A stretch of 64,000 nt of DNA from positions 50,697 through 114,696 of the forward strand of contig NZ_CBVJ010000046.1 in assembly GCF_000513275.1 (NCBI RefSeq). Reading direction: 5' to 3'. The stretch comes from Paenibacillus gorillae. Lineage in GTDB: Bacteria > Bacillota > Bacilli > Paenibacillales > Paenibacillaceae. Below, piece by piece: positions 36,205-44,525 of the stretch (position 1 is the stretch's first letter; each line of letters starts with the position of its first letter). A program made the translations under genes and the position numbers. Below the pieces are notes generated by a model, which saw only the letters and a program-made list of their open reading frames with translations, searched no databases and was not told the DNA's origin.

Positions 36205-36233
36205 AAAGACCTATCCTCCAAGGGTAGGTCTTT
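36205..36233 (+). terminator. Hairpin after the YflT-domain gene
   Basis: AAAGACCTA / TAGGTCTTT with an inner CCT/AGG; short T-tail. It separates the stress gene from rsbY. Confidence 0.6.
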
Positions 36234-36282
36234 GTACTATGATATAGTAAGAAGACAGATTCCAATTCAAAGGGGCCTTTCT

Positions 36283-37419
36283 ATGAGCATCATAATCGTA
36301 GACGATAATGCCACTAATCAGCTCATTATAAAAACGATATTAAACAAAGCTGGTTATTCGCAGCTAAAAACCGCTTCTTCCGCTCACGAGCTTTACGAAA
36401 TGCTGGGGATCCATTCCGCCGTAATGAGAGAGCCCGATGTCGAATTATTACTAATGGATATGATGATGCCGGACATCGACGGACTGGAAGCATGCCGGGT
36501 CATTCAGAAGGACGTGCGTTATAAGGATGTGCCGATCATCTTCGTCACTGCCGTTGGCGACTCCAACAAAATGGCCGAGGCTTTGGATGCTGGCGCGAGC
36601 GATTATGTCATGAAGCCGATCAATCGGATGGAGCTGCTGGCCCGTATTCGTTCGGCGCTGCGGCTGAAGAAAGAAATTGATTGGCATAAAGAGCGGGACA
36701 AACGGATGAAATATAAGCTGGAGCTGGCCAAGCAGGTTCAGCTTAGCGTGTTAAGCAAACCGATTGATGACGAGAACGTCTCGATCTATGCCGCCTATCA
36801 GCCCTCATCGGAGCTCGCCGGCGATTTCTACGCCTGGTATCGCATCGATAAGCATCGATATGGCGTTATCTTGCTAGACATGATGGGACATGGCATCTCC
36901 TCATCTCTTGTCTGTATGTATATTTCCTCCGTGCTGCGGGACACGATTACACGTATTTCCGATATGGAGCAGGTCATGCTGGAGTTGAACCGTTATATGA
37001 ATCAGCTTCATTTGAAGGATGAACTGATTAATTATTATTTTACGGCAATCTATCTGGTACTGGATACGGAGCGCAAAACGATGGAGTACGTCAATGCCGG
37101 ACATCCGACCGGCGTCGCCTTTGTCGACGGAGAAACGGTCCTGCTGGAACAAAGCTGCGGGGCAATCGGTTTGTTTGACAGCCTGAAGGTTGAAAAACGA
37201 GACCTCCGTTATGAGGATGAAGTTGCTATTACGCTCTATACGGACGGCTTAACGGATTCGATCGACAACGGCAAGGAAATTCCGATCGAACGAATCGTCA
37301 AGCAATTTGCCGACGGACGGTATACGGAACCGCATGAACTGGTAAGAGCAATCGTTCCCGAACCTTGTAACGGTATTCAAAAGGATGATATTTGCCTCGT
37401 TAGGCTGCAAACCAAATAA
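36283..37419 (+). CDS. rsbY: Response regulator with PP2C phosphatase domain (RsbY-type)
   Basis: A 378-residue activator of the sigma-B pathway. It has an N-terminal receiver (VDDN, phospho-acceptor in LLLMDMMMPDIDG, conserved Lys in YVMKPINR). A linker and a C-terminal PP2C/SpoIIE phosphatase domain follow (SSELAGDFYAW, LLDMMGHGISSSLV, YTDGLTDS). In B. cereus RsbY, phosphorylated by RsbK, dephosphorylates RsbV. AAAGGGG sits 7 bases before the ATG. It is near the rsbK, rsbM and rsbV homologues. Confidence 0.85.
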   Translation: MSIIIVDDNATNQLIIKTILNKAGYSQLKTASSAHELYEMLGIHSAVMREPDVELLLMDMMMPDIDGLEACRVIQKDVRYKDVPIIFVTAVGDSNKMAEALDAGASDYVMKPINRMELLARIRSALRLKKEIDWHKERDKRMKYKLELAKQVQLSVLSKPIDDENVSIYAAYQPSSELAGDFYAWYRIDKHRYGVILLDMMGHGISSSLVCMYISSVLRDTITRISDMEQVMLELNRYMNQLHLKDELINYYFTAIYLVLDTERKTMEYVNAGHPTGVAFVDGETVLLEQSCGAIGLFDSLKVEKRDLRYEDEVAITLYTDGLTDSIDNGKEIPIERIVKQFADGRYTEPHELVRAIVPEPCNGIQKDDICLVRLQTK

Positions 37420-37437
37420 ATTGATTTCGTAATCATT

Positions 37438-37462
37438 GTTTCAAACCGGGCAGAACGGGTTA
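37438..37462 (+). promoter_or_regulatory. Sigma-B promoter of the unknown exported-protein gene
   Basis: GTTTCA (37438-37443), 13-base spacer, GGGTTA (37457-37462), an excellent match to the sigma-B pattern GTTTAA-N12-15-GGGTAT. It is identical in both hexamers and spacing to the site before ytxH. Confidence 0.7.
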
Positions 37463-37504
37463 AGTAGTTAACAGCAACCCATTACGCTGCGGGAGGAATT
37501 GCAT

Positions 37505-37987
37505 ATGAAGAATATCATTCTGATTGGTTGTCTGTTAGGCGCGCTTGTCAGCCAAATACCGGCATCCGCTTCCATGCCCCCTTTGCAGGCAAGTAAGGGA
37601 GACTCATACCCGCTTCATTCCGTAAACGGACTTACATTGGACGATGATCCTGCCGCTGTGGCAGACAAGCTCGGCAAGCCGCAAAACGTTGTGCAGGATG
37701 AATGGCTGGCGGAGCTGCAAATTTATGAATATACAGACATGGACATTGCATTCCGTGACGGATGGCTTGATTATGTCGAGATTTCCGGAGGCGCAGATGT
37801 GCTCCAGATAGACGGCAATGAATTGCCGGCAACGGAGGCTGCCATCAGGGAAGCGCTTGGCCAGCCGGACTTTATCGCGGAGGATGGCATCGTCTTTCAA
37901 CGGGGTGAAGCGCTGCTTAAGCTTTTTATTGACCCGCATACGGGTAAGCTGCAATCGATTGCCTATTATCATATCGCTTCTGTGTAG
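37505..37987 (+). CDS. Unknown exported protein
   Basis: I do not recognise the family. The 160-residue product has a signal peptide (MKNIILIGCLLGALVSQ, likely cleavage after ASA). A small soluble domain follows with two similar halves: LTLDDDPAAVADKLGKPQ and ELPATEAAIREALGQPD. Each half is followed by beta-strand-rich sequence, suggesting an internal duplication. GGGAGGA precedes the chosen ATG. A sigma-B promoter lies directly upstream, so it is probably a general-stress protein of the cell surface. Confidence 0.7.
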   Translation: MKNIILIGCLLGALVSQIPASASMPPLQASKGDSYPLHSVNGLTLDDDPAAVADKLGKPQNVVQDEWLAELQIYEYTDMDIAFRDGWLDYVEISGGADVLQIDGNELPATEAAIREALGQPDFIAEDGIVFQRGEALLKLFIDPHTGKLQSIAYYHIASV

Positions 37988-38074
37988 CGAGTCAGCTGCA
38001 ATGCTGCCTTGCGCTTGTGCATCTTGCAATCGTTTTGGTATGATTTATTAAACTATGAGACCGGAGTGAAATGA

Positions 38075-38407
38075 ATGAGAGTCGAACCGTTTCAGATTGA
38101 ACAACAAGAAACAACGAATGCTTATTTATTATCGTTAATCGGAGAATTGGACTTATCCGTCGTTCCCCAATTGAGAGCGGTGCTGGAACCGGTCGTCCAT
38201 CAGACAGATCGCGAGCTCATCCTGAACTTAAAGGATTTAACGTATATCGACAGTACCGGCATCGGCATTATCGTATCCGTCCTGAAAATCCGTGACGGCT
38301 TGAAAGCCCCCTTCTCCGTGCAAAATATTCCGCCTTCGATTAAGCGGCTGTTTGATCTAACCGGCATTTCCGCCTATTTGACGGAAGGGACCGAGAATAA
38401 GGCATGA
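38075..38407 (+). CDS. rsbV: Anti-sigma factor antagonist (RsbV-like)
   Basis: A 110-residue STAS protein with the phosphorylatable serine in LTYIDSTGIGIIVS. When dephosphorylated by RsbY it would bind the RsbW anti-sigma factor and release SigB. GGAG lies 8 bases upstream. Its stop overlaps the next start as ATGA. A TTGTGC-N18-TATGAT sigma-A-like promoter is just upstream; no sigma-B site is seen. Confidence 0.85.
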   Translation: MRVEPFQIEQQETTNAYLLSLIGELDLSVVPQLRAVLEPVVHQTDRELILNLKDLTYIDSTGIGIIVSVLKIRDGLKAPFSVQNIPPSIKRLFDLTGISAYLTEGTENKA

Positions 38408-38832
38408 GTGAAATTCGGCTGCAAATCCCTGCTCACGCAGATTATATCGATATTGTCCGTGTTTGCCTTTATGGCTTGGCCTCCAAGCTGCGGTTTTCTT
38501 ACGAAGCCATCGAAGATATGAAGGTCGCCGTATCAGAGGCATGCAATAACGCAGTGCTTCATGGTGCCCAGCCTAATAGCATCATTTCAATCGCCTTCCA
38601 GTCTGACGAGACCTCTTTGACCATAAGAATTAGCAACGAAGGCCCTCCTTTTGTTTATTCAGACGCCATTAATGGAGCATCACCGATTCAAGCTGCTGAA
38701 GTCGGCGATCTGCGTGTTGGCGGATTAGGGCTTTATCTCATGCAAGCGCTGATGGACGAAGTGGACGTCATTGCGATTGACCACGGAACGGAAGTTGTGC
38801 TGACCAAATATTTGGACGCACCTTCCTCATGA
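38404..38832 (+). CDS. rsbW: RsbW-like anti-sigma factor kinase, paralogue 1
   Basis: A 142-residue GHKL protein coupled to rsbV. The N box EACNNAVLHG and the GGLGLYLMQALMD lid are present. The G1 box, normally DxGxG, reads SNEGPPF, with Asn in place of the adenine-binding Asp. It is clearly related to the copy at 43153 (both have PAxAEYIDxVR-like and EDMKVAVxEACNNAVLH). It may bind ATP poorly, or may serve a regulator other than SigB. Confidence 0.85.
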   Translation: MSEIRLQIPAHADYIDIVRVCLYGLASKLRFSYEAIEDMKVAVSEACNNAVLHGAQPNSIISIAFQSDETSLTIRISNEGPPFVYSDAINGASPIQAAEVGDLRVGGLGLYLMQALMDEVDVIAIDHGTEVVLTKYLDAPSS

Positions 38833-38846
38833 ACACGTACAGTTAA

Positions 38847-38889
38847 AAGAGGGTGACCCTCGAGCTATAGGCTCTAGTGTCACCCTCTT
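38847..38889. terminator. Bidirectional terminator between rsbW paralogue 1 and rsbM
   Basis: AAGAGGGTGA / TCACCCTCTT with an inner GAGC / GCTC stem; T-rich on both sides, between convergent genes. Confidence 0.85.
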
Positions 38890-38902
38890 ATTAATTTTCC
38901 GC

Positions 38903-39775
38903 TCATCGTTTACGGAATATCCGTTCGGCCGGAGCGAGCTCCTCATAGCTTGGCTTATAGGCGGCTAGCATGGATTCCATGCTTCCTAATCCGAGAATGC
39001 CGCCTTCTGCCAGACTCTCATAGAACAACTGATGGACGCGGTGCTGCAGTGTAGCATCGAAATAAATAAGCACATTGCGGCAAAGAATGACATGAAATTC
39101 ATTGAACGTACTGTCTGTAGCCAGATTATGCTGAGCAAATACGATATGATCGGCAAGCTCCGGATGAAAGATCGCGTACTCTTTGTCCGTCGTGTAATAA
39201 GAAGAAAACTCCTTCACTCCGCCTGCCTGCAAATAGTTTTTCGTAAAAGACTGCATGCGCTTGAGCGGAAATTTCCCCAGCTTCGCTTTCTGTATCGCCT
39301 GTTCATTCATATCAGTCGCATAAAGCTTCGTCCGGTGAAGCAGTCCCTCTTCCAACAGCAAAATAGCCATCGAATACACTTCTTCACCGGTCGAGCAGCC
39401 TGCATGCCATATCCGGATTTCAGATTTATTGCGCAAGAGCGGAACACCCCGCTCTCGAAACAGCCGAAAAAAATGAGGATCACGGTACATCTCGGTTACT
39501 TTAATCGAAAAATCATTGGCCAGCAGATGAAAATAGTCGGGCTCATGCAGCACTTTATCCAGTAGAGCCGTTATCGAGGGCAAATTGTCGAGATTGACCC
39601 GGCTCCGCACTCTTCTGTGGATCGAGGAGCGCAAATAGTGGCGGAAATCATAGCCGTAAGCGAGATAAATGCCCTCCAGCAGCAGCTGAATTTCGATTTC
39701 CTCCAAGTGATGCTGCTGACTCTCCTCGTCTTCCTCGAGTTCCGGGCCTGCTTCTGTGAAATCAGAATCACTCAT
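38903..39775 (-). CDS. rsbM: CheR-type methyltransferase (RsbM-like)
   Basis: An S-adenosylmethionine-dependent glutamate methyltransferase of 290 residues. It has a CheR N-domain (YGYDFRHYLRSSIHRRV), then the SAM motif HAGCSTGEEVYSMAI and FHVILCRNVLIYFD. In B. cereus, RsbM methylates the hybrid kinase RsbK and damps sigma-B. Here the start ATG overlaps the kinase stop as ATGA. There is no receptor or cheB gene nearby, which supports an RsbM rather than a chemotaxis role. Confidence 0.85.
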   Translation of the reverse strand: MSDSDFTEAGPELEEDEESQQHHLEEIEIQLLLEGIYLAYGYDFRHYLRSSIHRRVRSRVNLDNLPSITALLDKVLHEPDYFHLLANDFSIKVTEMYRDPHFFRLFRERGVPLLRNKSEIRIWHAGCSTGEEVYSMAILLLEEGLLHRTKLYATDMNEQAIQKAKLGKFPLKRMQSFTKNYLQAGGVKEFSSYYTTDKEYAIFHPELADHIVFAQHNLATDSTFNEFHVILCRNVLIYFDATLQHRVHQLFYESLAEGGILGLGSMESMLAAYKPSYEELAPAERIFRKR

Positions 39776-42528
39776 TTGCCCACCTGCTTCGTCAGCCATA
39801 CTCTCATTAGAGAGAATAGCTGCTCCATCTGGATTGGCTTGCTAATATAATCCGAAGCTCCCGCCTCCAGACATTTTTCCCGGTCGCTCTTCATCGCTTT
39901 CGCCGTCAGTGCGATGATCGGCAGCTCTTGCAGAAGCGACTGCTTGCGAATTTCCCGCATCGTCTCGAAGCCGTCCATAAGAGGCATCATGATGTCCATA
40001 AGCACCAGATCAAAATCTTTGTCCTGCTCCAAAATGTCCATGCAGCGTTTGCCGTTACCCGCTACCGTCACTTCGATGTTTTGCTGCTCCAGCGCGCTCG
40101 ACAACGCGTATACATTTCTTGCATCGTCCTCTACAAGCAGTACCCTTTTCCCGCTGAAAATCGATCTTTCCCCTTCTTCCGTCTCCAACGGATTCAGATC
40201 TGCTTGGAGAGATTCCTCATGTTCATGGGTACGGGCATAATCGGCTGCTATCGCCGCTTCCTGGCTGGCACTCACCATTTCCGTGACAGCATCGCGGTTC
40301 ATCCGTGGCAAATAAAGCGTAAAGGTGCTGCCTTTGCCAAGCTCGCTCTCCAGCTGTATGCTGCCGCCCAATAGCTTAGCAAACTCATTACAAATGGACA
40401 GCCCCAGTCCTGTACCGCCATACTGGCGATTTGTCTCGCCGTCCACCTGCTGGAACGCTTCGAATATAAGCTGCTGCTTGTCGGCAGGAATGCCTATGCC
40501 CGTATCCGTTACTGAAATAGCCAGCCATGCATCGCCGTCCTGCCCCTTCCGCAGTTGGCCCGCCTTAATAAGATCAGCCAACGCAAGCTTCAGCTCTACA
40601 GAGCCGCTTTCGGTAAATTTGAATGCATTGGACAATAAATTATTCAGTATCTGCTGCAGCCTTTGCCCGTCTGTCTGCCATAGATTTGGAAGTCCAGGCT
40701 CGGCATGAACGGTGAACGCCAAGCCTTTCTGAGCAGCAATGGGATCAAATACCGGCTTTAACAGCTCCGGTATTTCTGTCAAATTCACTTCGTCTACGGT
40801 CAGGATCACCTTGCCTGCCTCGATTTTCGACAAATCCAAAATATCGTCAATCAGCTTTAGCAAATCCTGACCGGAAGTATGGATAACGCTGGCGTAGCCT
40901 GCTTCATCTTCGCTTAAATGAGCGTGCTCATTCTCAGAAAGCAGCTGCGACAGGATCAATATGCTGTTCAACGGTGTTCGCAGCTCATGCGACATGTTCG
41001 CCAAAAAGTTCGTTTTGTACTGGCTGCTTTGCTTTAATTTCTCCGAGTAAATTTCCAGATCCCGCTTCGCCTTCTCCAGCTCTTTCGTCTTCTGCTCGGC
41101 GAACAGATTCTGCTCCTCCAGATGCTCGGTCGTCATCTTCATTTCTTCCTGCTGCATTTGGAGCTCCTCCGACTGCGTCTGCAGCTCCTCGGTCTGTGCC
41201 TGAAGCTCTTCCGTGAGCACTTGGGACTCGCTTAACAGCCTTTCGACCTCCATCCGGCCCGCCACATTGTTGACGGCAATACCGAAATCCTTCTCGATTT
41301 CCTCCAGCAGCTTCAAATGCTGTGTGGTGAACGGCTCGATCGAAGCAAATTCGATAACAGCCTCCACCTTATCTTCAAATTCAATTGGAACGATCAGAAT
41401 ACTTTGCGGCTTAATTGTGCCTAGCCCTGAAGTAATGACCGCTGAATGGTTCTCAGGCTGGTTAAGCAGGAAAACACGTTTCTCCAGCGCACATTGCCCA
41501 ACGAGGCCTTCTCCCATCCGAAAGCTGTCTATGCCCTTCTCGTCGCCATAACTGGCGTAGGAGGCGGTTTTTACCAGCAGCTGCTGGCTGCCAGATCCTT
41601 TCCACAAATAAAATATACCGTAAGAGGCATTAACCATCGGGGCTACTCTCGTTAGAAAAGATTCCGCCAGCGTCGTCAGGTCATTAATGCCCTGATTCAT
41701 TGTGGCTACTTCCGCCACCTTGGTCTGAATCCAGCTTTGCGACTCCAGACTTGCCAGCAAGCGATTGGTTGCTTCGCCAAGCTCCATAATTTCATCCCTG
41801 GTATTCACCTTAATGCGAGCGTTTAAATCTCCGCCTGCCGACGCAATTTCGGTAATCGTTCGAGCTACCTGTTTAATCGTTCTAACAATCGATCCGGAGA
41901 CGAATGCAACGATCATAAAAGCGATGATTGTAACGATAATAAGCATGATATAAATGCCTATTGTCAACAATTGATTGCGGTTCTCCAACGCAACGATATG
42001 CAGCTTCGTCGATTGAATCTGTTTGCTTCTTAACGATTCGAACTGGCTTCTCAGCTGATCGATATACGTTTTTCCGACATCCTCCTGAAAATAAGCGACG
42101 ATATCATTCGTCCGGTTTTGCTTTTTCATCGTAATGGTAGGTTCGGCAGCCGTGTTGATCCAGTTCACGATCGTCAGCTTAATCTCTTCCAGATCCCGCT
42201 GTCTGGCAGGATCATTGGCCAGAAATGCATAGAGACTGTTGTAATTGGCCTCCCATTGGGATTTCCCTTTATTGTAGGGCGACAGATAGGCTTCATCCCC
42301 TGTAAGGATATAACCGCGCTGCCCGGATTCCATGCTTATGGCGTCATATTGAATCGAAGCTATGAAATTATGAATGTCGATATCACGGCTCGTTATCGTC
42401 TCCACTTCATTCTGCAAGGCGGAGATACGGTCGGTTACGACGACGATAGCTACTCCGAGACAACAAATGATCAGGAAATATCCGATTGCAATTTTGGTGC
42501 GGATATTGAACTTCATATTCCGAAACAT
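39772..42528 (-). CDS. rsbK: Hybrid sensor histidine kinase (RsbK-type)
   Basis: A 918-residue membrane sensor. Order: TM1 (about 12-32), a CHASE3 domain (SMESGQRGYILTGDEAYLS), TM2 (about 188-212), HAMP (213-265), GAF (about 285-425), and a glutamine/glutamate-rich coiled coil (435-500). Next come HisKA with His514 in NMSHELRTPLNS, an ATPase domain (NLLSNAFKFT, DTGIGIP, GTGLGLSI), and a C-terminal receiver with Asp845 in LVLMDIMMPLMDG. This matches B. cereus RsbK, which feeds phosphate to RsbY. GAAGGAG precedes the ATG. Confidence 0.87.
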   Translation of the reverse strand: MFRNMKFNIRTKIAIGYFLIICCLGVAIVVVTDRISALQNEVETITSRDIDIHNFIASIQYDAISMESGQRGYILTGDEAYLSPYNKGKSQWEANYNSLYAFLANDPARQRDLEEIKLTIVNWINTAAEPTITMKKQNRTNDIVAYFQEDVGKTYIDQLRSQFESLRSKQIQSTKLHIVALENRNQLLTIGIYIMLIIVTIIAFMIVAFVSGSIVRTIKQVARTITEIASAGGDLNARIKVNTRDEIMELGEATNRLLASLESQSWIQTKVAEVATMNQGINDLTTLAESFLTRVAPMVNASYGIFYLWKGSGSQQLLVKTASYASYGDEKGIDSFRMGEGLVGQCALEKRVFLLNQPENHSAVITSGLGTIKPQSILIVPIEFEDKVEAVIEFASIEPFTTQHLKLLEEIEKDFGIAVNNVAGRMEVERLLSESQVLTEELQAQTEELQTQSEELQMQQEEMKMTTEHLEEQNLFAEQKTKELEKAKRDLEIYSEKLKQSSQYKTNFLANMSHELRTPLNSILILSQLLSENEHAHLSEDEAGYASVIHTSGQDLLKLIDDILDLSKIEAGKVILTVDEVNLTEIPELLKPVFDPIAAQKGLAFTVHAEPGLPNLWQTDGQRLQQILNNLLSNAFKFTESGSVELKLALADLIKAGQLRKGQDGDAWLAISVTDTGIGIPADKQQLIFEAFQQVDGETNRQYGGTGLGLSICNEFAKLLGGSIQLESELGKGSTFTLYLPRMNRDAVTEMVSASQEAAIAADYARTHEHEESLQADLNPLETEEGERSIFSGKRVLLVEDDARNVYALSSALEQQNIEVTVAGNGKRCMDILEQDKDFDLVLMDIMMPLMDGFETMREIRKQSLLQELPIIALTAKAMKSDREKCLEAGASDYISKPIQMEQLFSLMRVWLTKQVGK

Positions 42529-42561
42529 AGATTCTCCTTCGTGGTCCAGACTTGTCCTTCC

Positions 42562-42567
42562 AGTATA
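42562..42567 (-). promoter_or_regulatory. Extended -10 promoter for rsbK-rsbM
   Basis: TGG directly before TATACT on the minus strand forms an extended -10 element, 34 bases before the rsbK start. No convincing -35. Confidence 0.4.
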
Positions 42568-42593
42568 CCATCAACTGCCTCCTAATTCTTGCT

Positions 42594-42619
42594 GTTTCAA
42601 AACCTTCCCCTGCGGGTAA
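42594..42619 (+). promoter_or_regulatory. Sigma-B promoter of the DUF948 gene
   Basis: GTTTCA (42594-42599), 14-base spacer, GGGTAA (42614-42619), 30 bases before the ATG. Same -35 as three other sites in this cluster. If transcription continues, it would also feed rsbW paralogue 2 and sigB, giving positive autoregulation. Confidence 0.65.
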
Positions 42620-42648
42620 CTAATGAAAAAAGAGGAAGTGATGCACAA

Positions 42649-43113
42649 ATGGATCTGTTCATTCAAATTTGCGTTGCCGTTATCGCCGTCGCCTTCATCA
42701 TCCTCATGTACTCTGTTATCCAGACTATGAAAGTGTTGAAAGCGACACTGGACGAAGTGCGGATGACCGTAGGTCAACTGAGAACGGATGTCTCCCAAAT
42801 TACAGTAGACGTGAAAGAGATGATTCATAATACAAATGCGATGACGCTGGACGTTCGCGGTAAATTAAGCGCATTAGATGTCGTATTTACTACAGTGAAC
42901 GATATCGGACAGGCTCTTCACAGCTTCACAGGCGTCGTCAAGCAATCGGCAGCCAGCGTCGTCTCATCGATTAAAGCAGAGGACCGCCCGGCAGCACCGG
43001 CAGTATTGGAATCCAGCAGAGATCGTCAGGACTCCTCTCATCATATCGCTAGTGCCGTTATCGATGGTGTCTCCTCCTCGTTGCGAATCTGGAATAAAAT
43101 CAAAAAAATATAA
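42649..43113 (+). CDS. DUF948 membrane-anchored protein
   Basis: A 154-residue protein. It has an N-terminal membrane helix (MDLFIQICVAVIAVAFIIL), then a long amphipathic alpha-helical region rich in V, T and D, and a polar tail ending LRIWNKIKKI. This layout fits DUF948 general stress proteins, such as B. subtilis YtxG, the partner of YtxH. The ATG follows GGAAGTG. A sigma-B promoter lies upstream, and rsbW paralogue 2 and sigB start 39 bases downstream. Confidence 0.78.
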   Translation: MDLFIQICVAVIAVAFIILMYSVIQTMKVLKATLDEVRMTVGQLRTDVSQITVDVKEMIHNTNAMTLDVRGKLSALDVVFTTVNDIGQALHSFTGVVKQSAASVVSSIKAEDRPAAPAVLESSRDRQDSSHHIASAVIDGVSSSLRIWNKIKKI

Positions 43114-43152
43114 GCTATAATAGGAATCAGGAATAGAGAGGGTAGAAAACGA

Positions 43153-43596
43153 ATGATAAAACCATGGATAAGTTTGACGATTCCGGCTCAGGCCGAATAT
43201 ATCGATATGGTCCGATTGGCTCTTTTTGGCTTTGCAAACAAAGCAGGCTTCTCCTATGAAGATATCGAAGATATGAAAGTGGCCGTAACCGAAGCCTGCA
43301 ACAATGCTGTCCTTCATGCCTATGAGGACGGACAAACCGGTGTGATTGAAATTGTATTTGAGTATATAGAAGATAGGATTCATATTCGGATAAAAGATGC
43401 GGGAGAAAGCTTTTCATACAATCCAGCGGTGAATAAAGCGGCTTCTCTGCATAACAGGCCATTAAGCGAAGCGAGTGCCGGAGGGCTCGGCATCTACTTG
43501 ATGCATGCATTAATGGACCAAGTAGAAGTTCGAACCGAGTTAGGCACCGAGGTGATTCTCACTAAGCGGCTCGCAAGGAAAGAGGAGATGGCATGA
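43153..43596 (+). CDS. rsbW: Anti-sigma-B factor kinase RsbW, paralogue 2
   Basis: A 147-residue GHKL anti-sigma factor: PAQAEYIDMVRLALFGFANKAG at the start (read in parts), N box EACNNAVLHAY, G1-like KDAGESF, and lid GGLGIYLMHALMD. The gene ends in an ATGA overlap with sigB, the classical rsbW-sigB coupling. It is therefore the likely direct SigB inhibitor. No rsbV lies immediately upstream; the only STAS gene is 5 kb away. Confidence 0.9.
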   Translation: MIKPWISLTIPAQAEYIDMVRLALFGFANKAGFSYEDIEDMKVAVTEACNNAVLHAYEDGQTGVIEIVFEYIEDRIHIRIKDAGESFSYNPAVNKAASLHNRPLSEASAGGLGIYLMHALMDQVEVRTELGTEVILTKRLARKEEMA

Positions 43597-44372
43597 ATTC
43601 GGATGCATCCTGCCTGAATCAGCAGCAAACGCTGGAAATGATGAATCAATATAGAGAGTTTAATTGCAATGACGCAGCCACTGCGCTGTTAGCCCACTAT
43701 GAGTCCATTGTGAAAATCGCGGCGGCCAAAATGTCGCGGAACCGGCCCGATCTGTACGAGGATCTCTACCAAGTCGGCCAACTGTCGATGCTTCGTCTAT
43801 TTAAGCAATTCGACCGTTCCAAAGAAATTCCGTTCGAAGGCTATGCGATGAAAAGCATCATCGGCCATCTCAAAAACTACTTGCGCGATAAATCCTGGTA
43901 CATCCAGGTGCCAAGGCGAATTAAAGAAAAAGGCCTTCTCATTCAGAAGGCCATCGACCAGTTAACGACCGAGCTTGAACGATCGCCTAAAATCGATGAA
44001 ATCGCTCGCCGCTTGGAGCTCTCCGAGGAGGAGACGATCGAGATTTTGTCCTCGCGTGAATCCTATCATTACGTCTCGCTGGATACGCCGCTGTCCAGTG
44101 AAGCCGATAGCGCTACGATCGGCGATGTTATCGGTGATCAGCAGGATGATTATGGCCTCGTAGAGAAACGGCTTGATCTGGAGGAAGCTCTCGCCCACTT
44201 GAAGGAAGAGGAGCGGACGGTTCTTGTTCTGGCCTATCAGCATGGGCAATCGCAGCGTGACATTGCAGACCAGCTAGGTGTCTCCCAAATGAGCGTGTCA
44301 CGCTTCCAGAAGCGCGCGCTGGAGAAGCTCAAGCATCTGCTCCAGGATCGAACGGGAATTGGGGATGGCTGA
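43593..44372 (+). CDS. sigB: RNA polymerase sigma-B factor
   Basis: A SigB/SigF/SigG-type sigma factor of 259 residues for general stress. Region 2 includes DLYEDLYQVGQLSMLRLFKQFD and FEGYAMKSIIGHLKNYLRD (split here). Region 3 has VPRRIKEKGLLIQKA. Region 4 is a helix-turn-helix in SQRDIADQLGVSQMSVSRFQ. Context with rsbW, rsbV, rsbY and rsbK homologues supports SigB. No rsbX follows; a terminator does. Confidence 0.9.
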   Translation: MNSDASCLNQQQTLEMMNQYREFNCNDAATALLAHYESIVKIAAAKMSRNRPDLYEDLYQVGQLSMLRLFKQFDRSKEIPFEGYAMKSIIGHLKNYLRDKSWYIQVPRRIKEKGLLIQKAIDQLTTELERSPKIDEIARRLELSEEETIEILSSRESYHYVSLDTPLSSEADSATIGDVIGDQQDDYGLVEKRLDLEEALAHLKEEERTVLVLAYQHGQSQRDIADQLGVSQMSVSRFQKRALEKLKHLLQDRTGIGDG

Positions 44373-44414
44373 AGCCATCCTATATGACTCCATTATGATG
44401 AGTATGATAAGGTA

Positions 44415-44443
44415 AGCCTCCTGCCCGACTTAGGCAGGGGGCT
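44415..44443 (+). terminator. Terminator of sigB
   Basis: AGCCTCCTGCC / GGCAGGGGGCT with loop CGACTTA and ATTTCC after it, 43 bases past the sigB stop. Confidence 0.7.
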
Positions 44444-44481
44444 ATTTCCTGTTTATTATTCACCCTGCAATCGGCACCAAA

Positions 44482-44508
44482 AAACCGGAGGCGCTTTCCC
44501 TCCGGTTT
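44482..44508 (-). terminator. Terminator of the YtxH-like gene
   Basis: Minus strand AAACCGGAGG / CCTCCGGTTT followed by TTTTGG, 18 bases past the stop. Confidence 0.85.
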
Positions 44509-44525
44509 GCCTGCTATTAATAAAG

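Noticed and set aside
38903..42528. Chemotaxis operon
   Set aside because: Although a CheR-type methyltransferase is present, there is no methyl-accepting receptor, cheA, cheW or cheB; the pairing with the hybrid kinase fits RsbM-RsbK.
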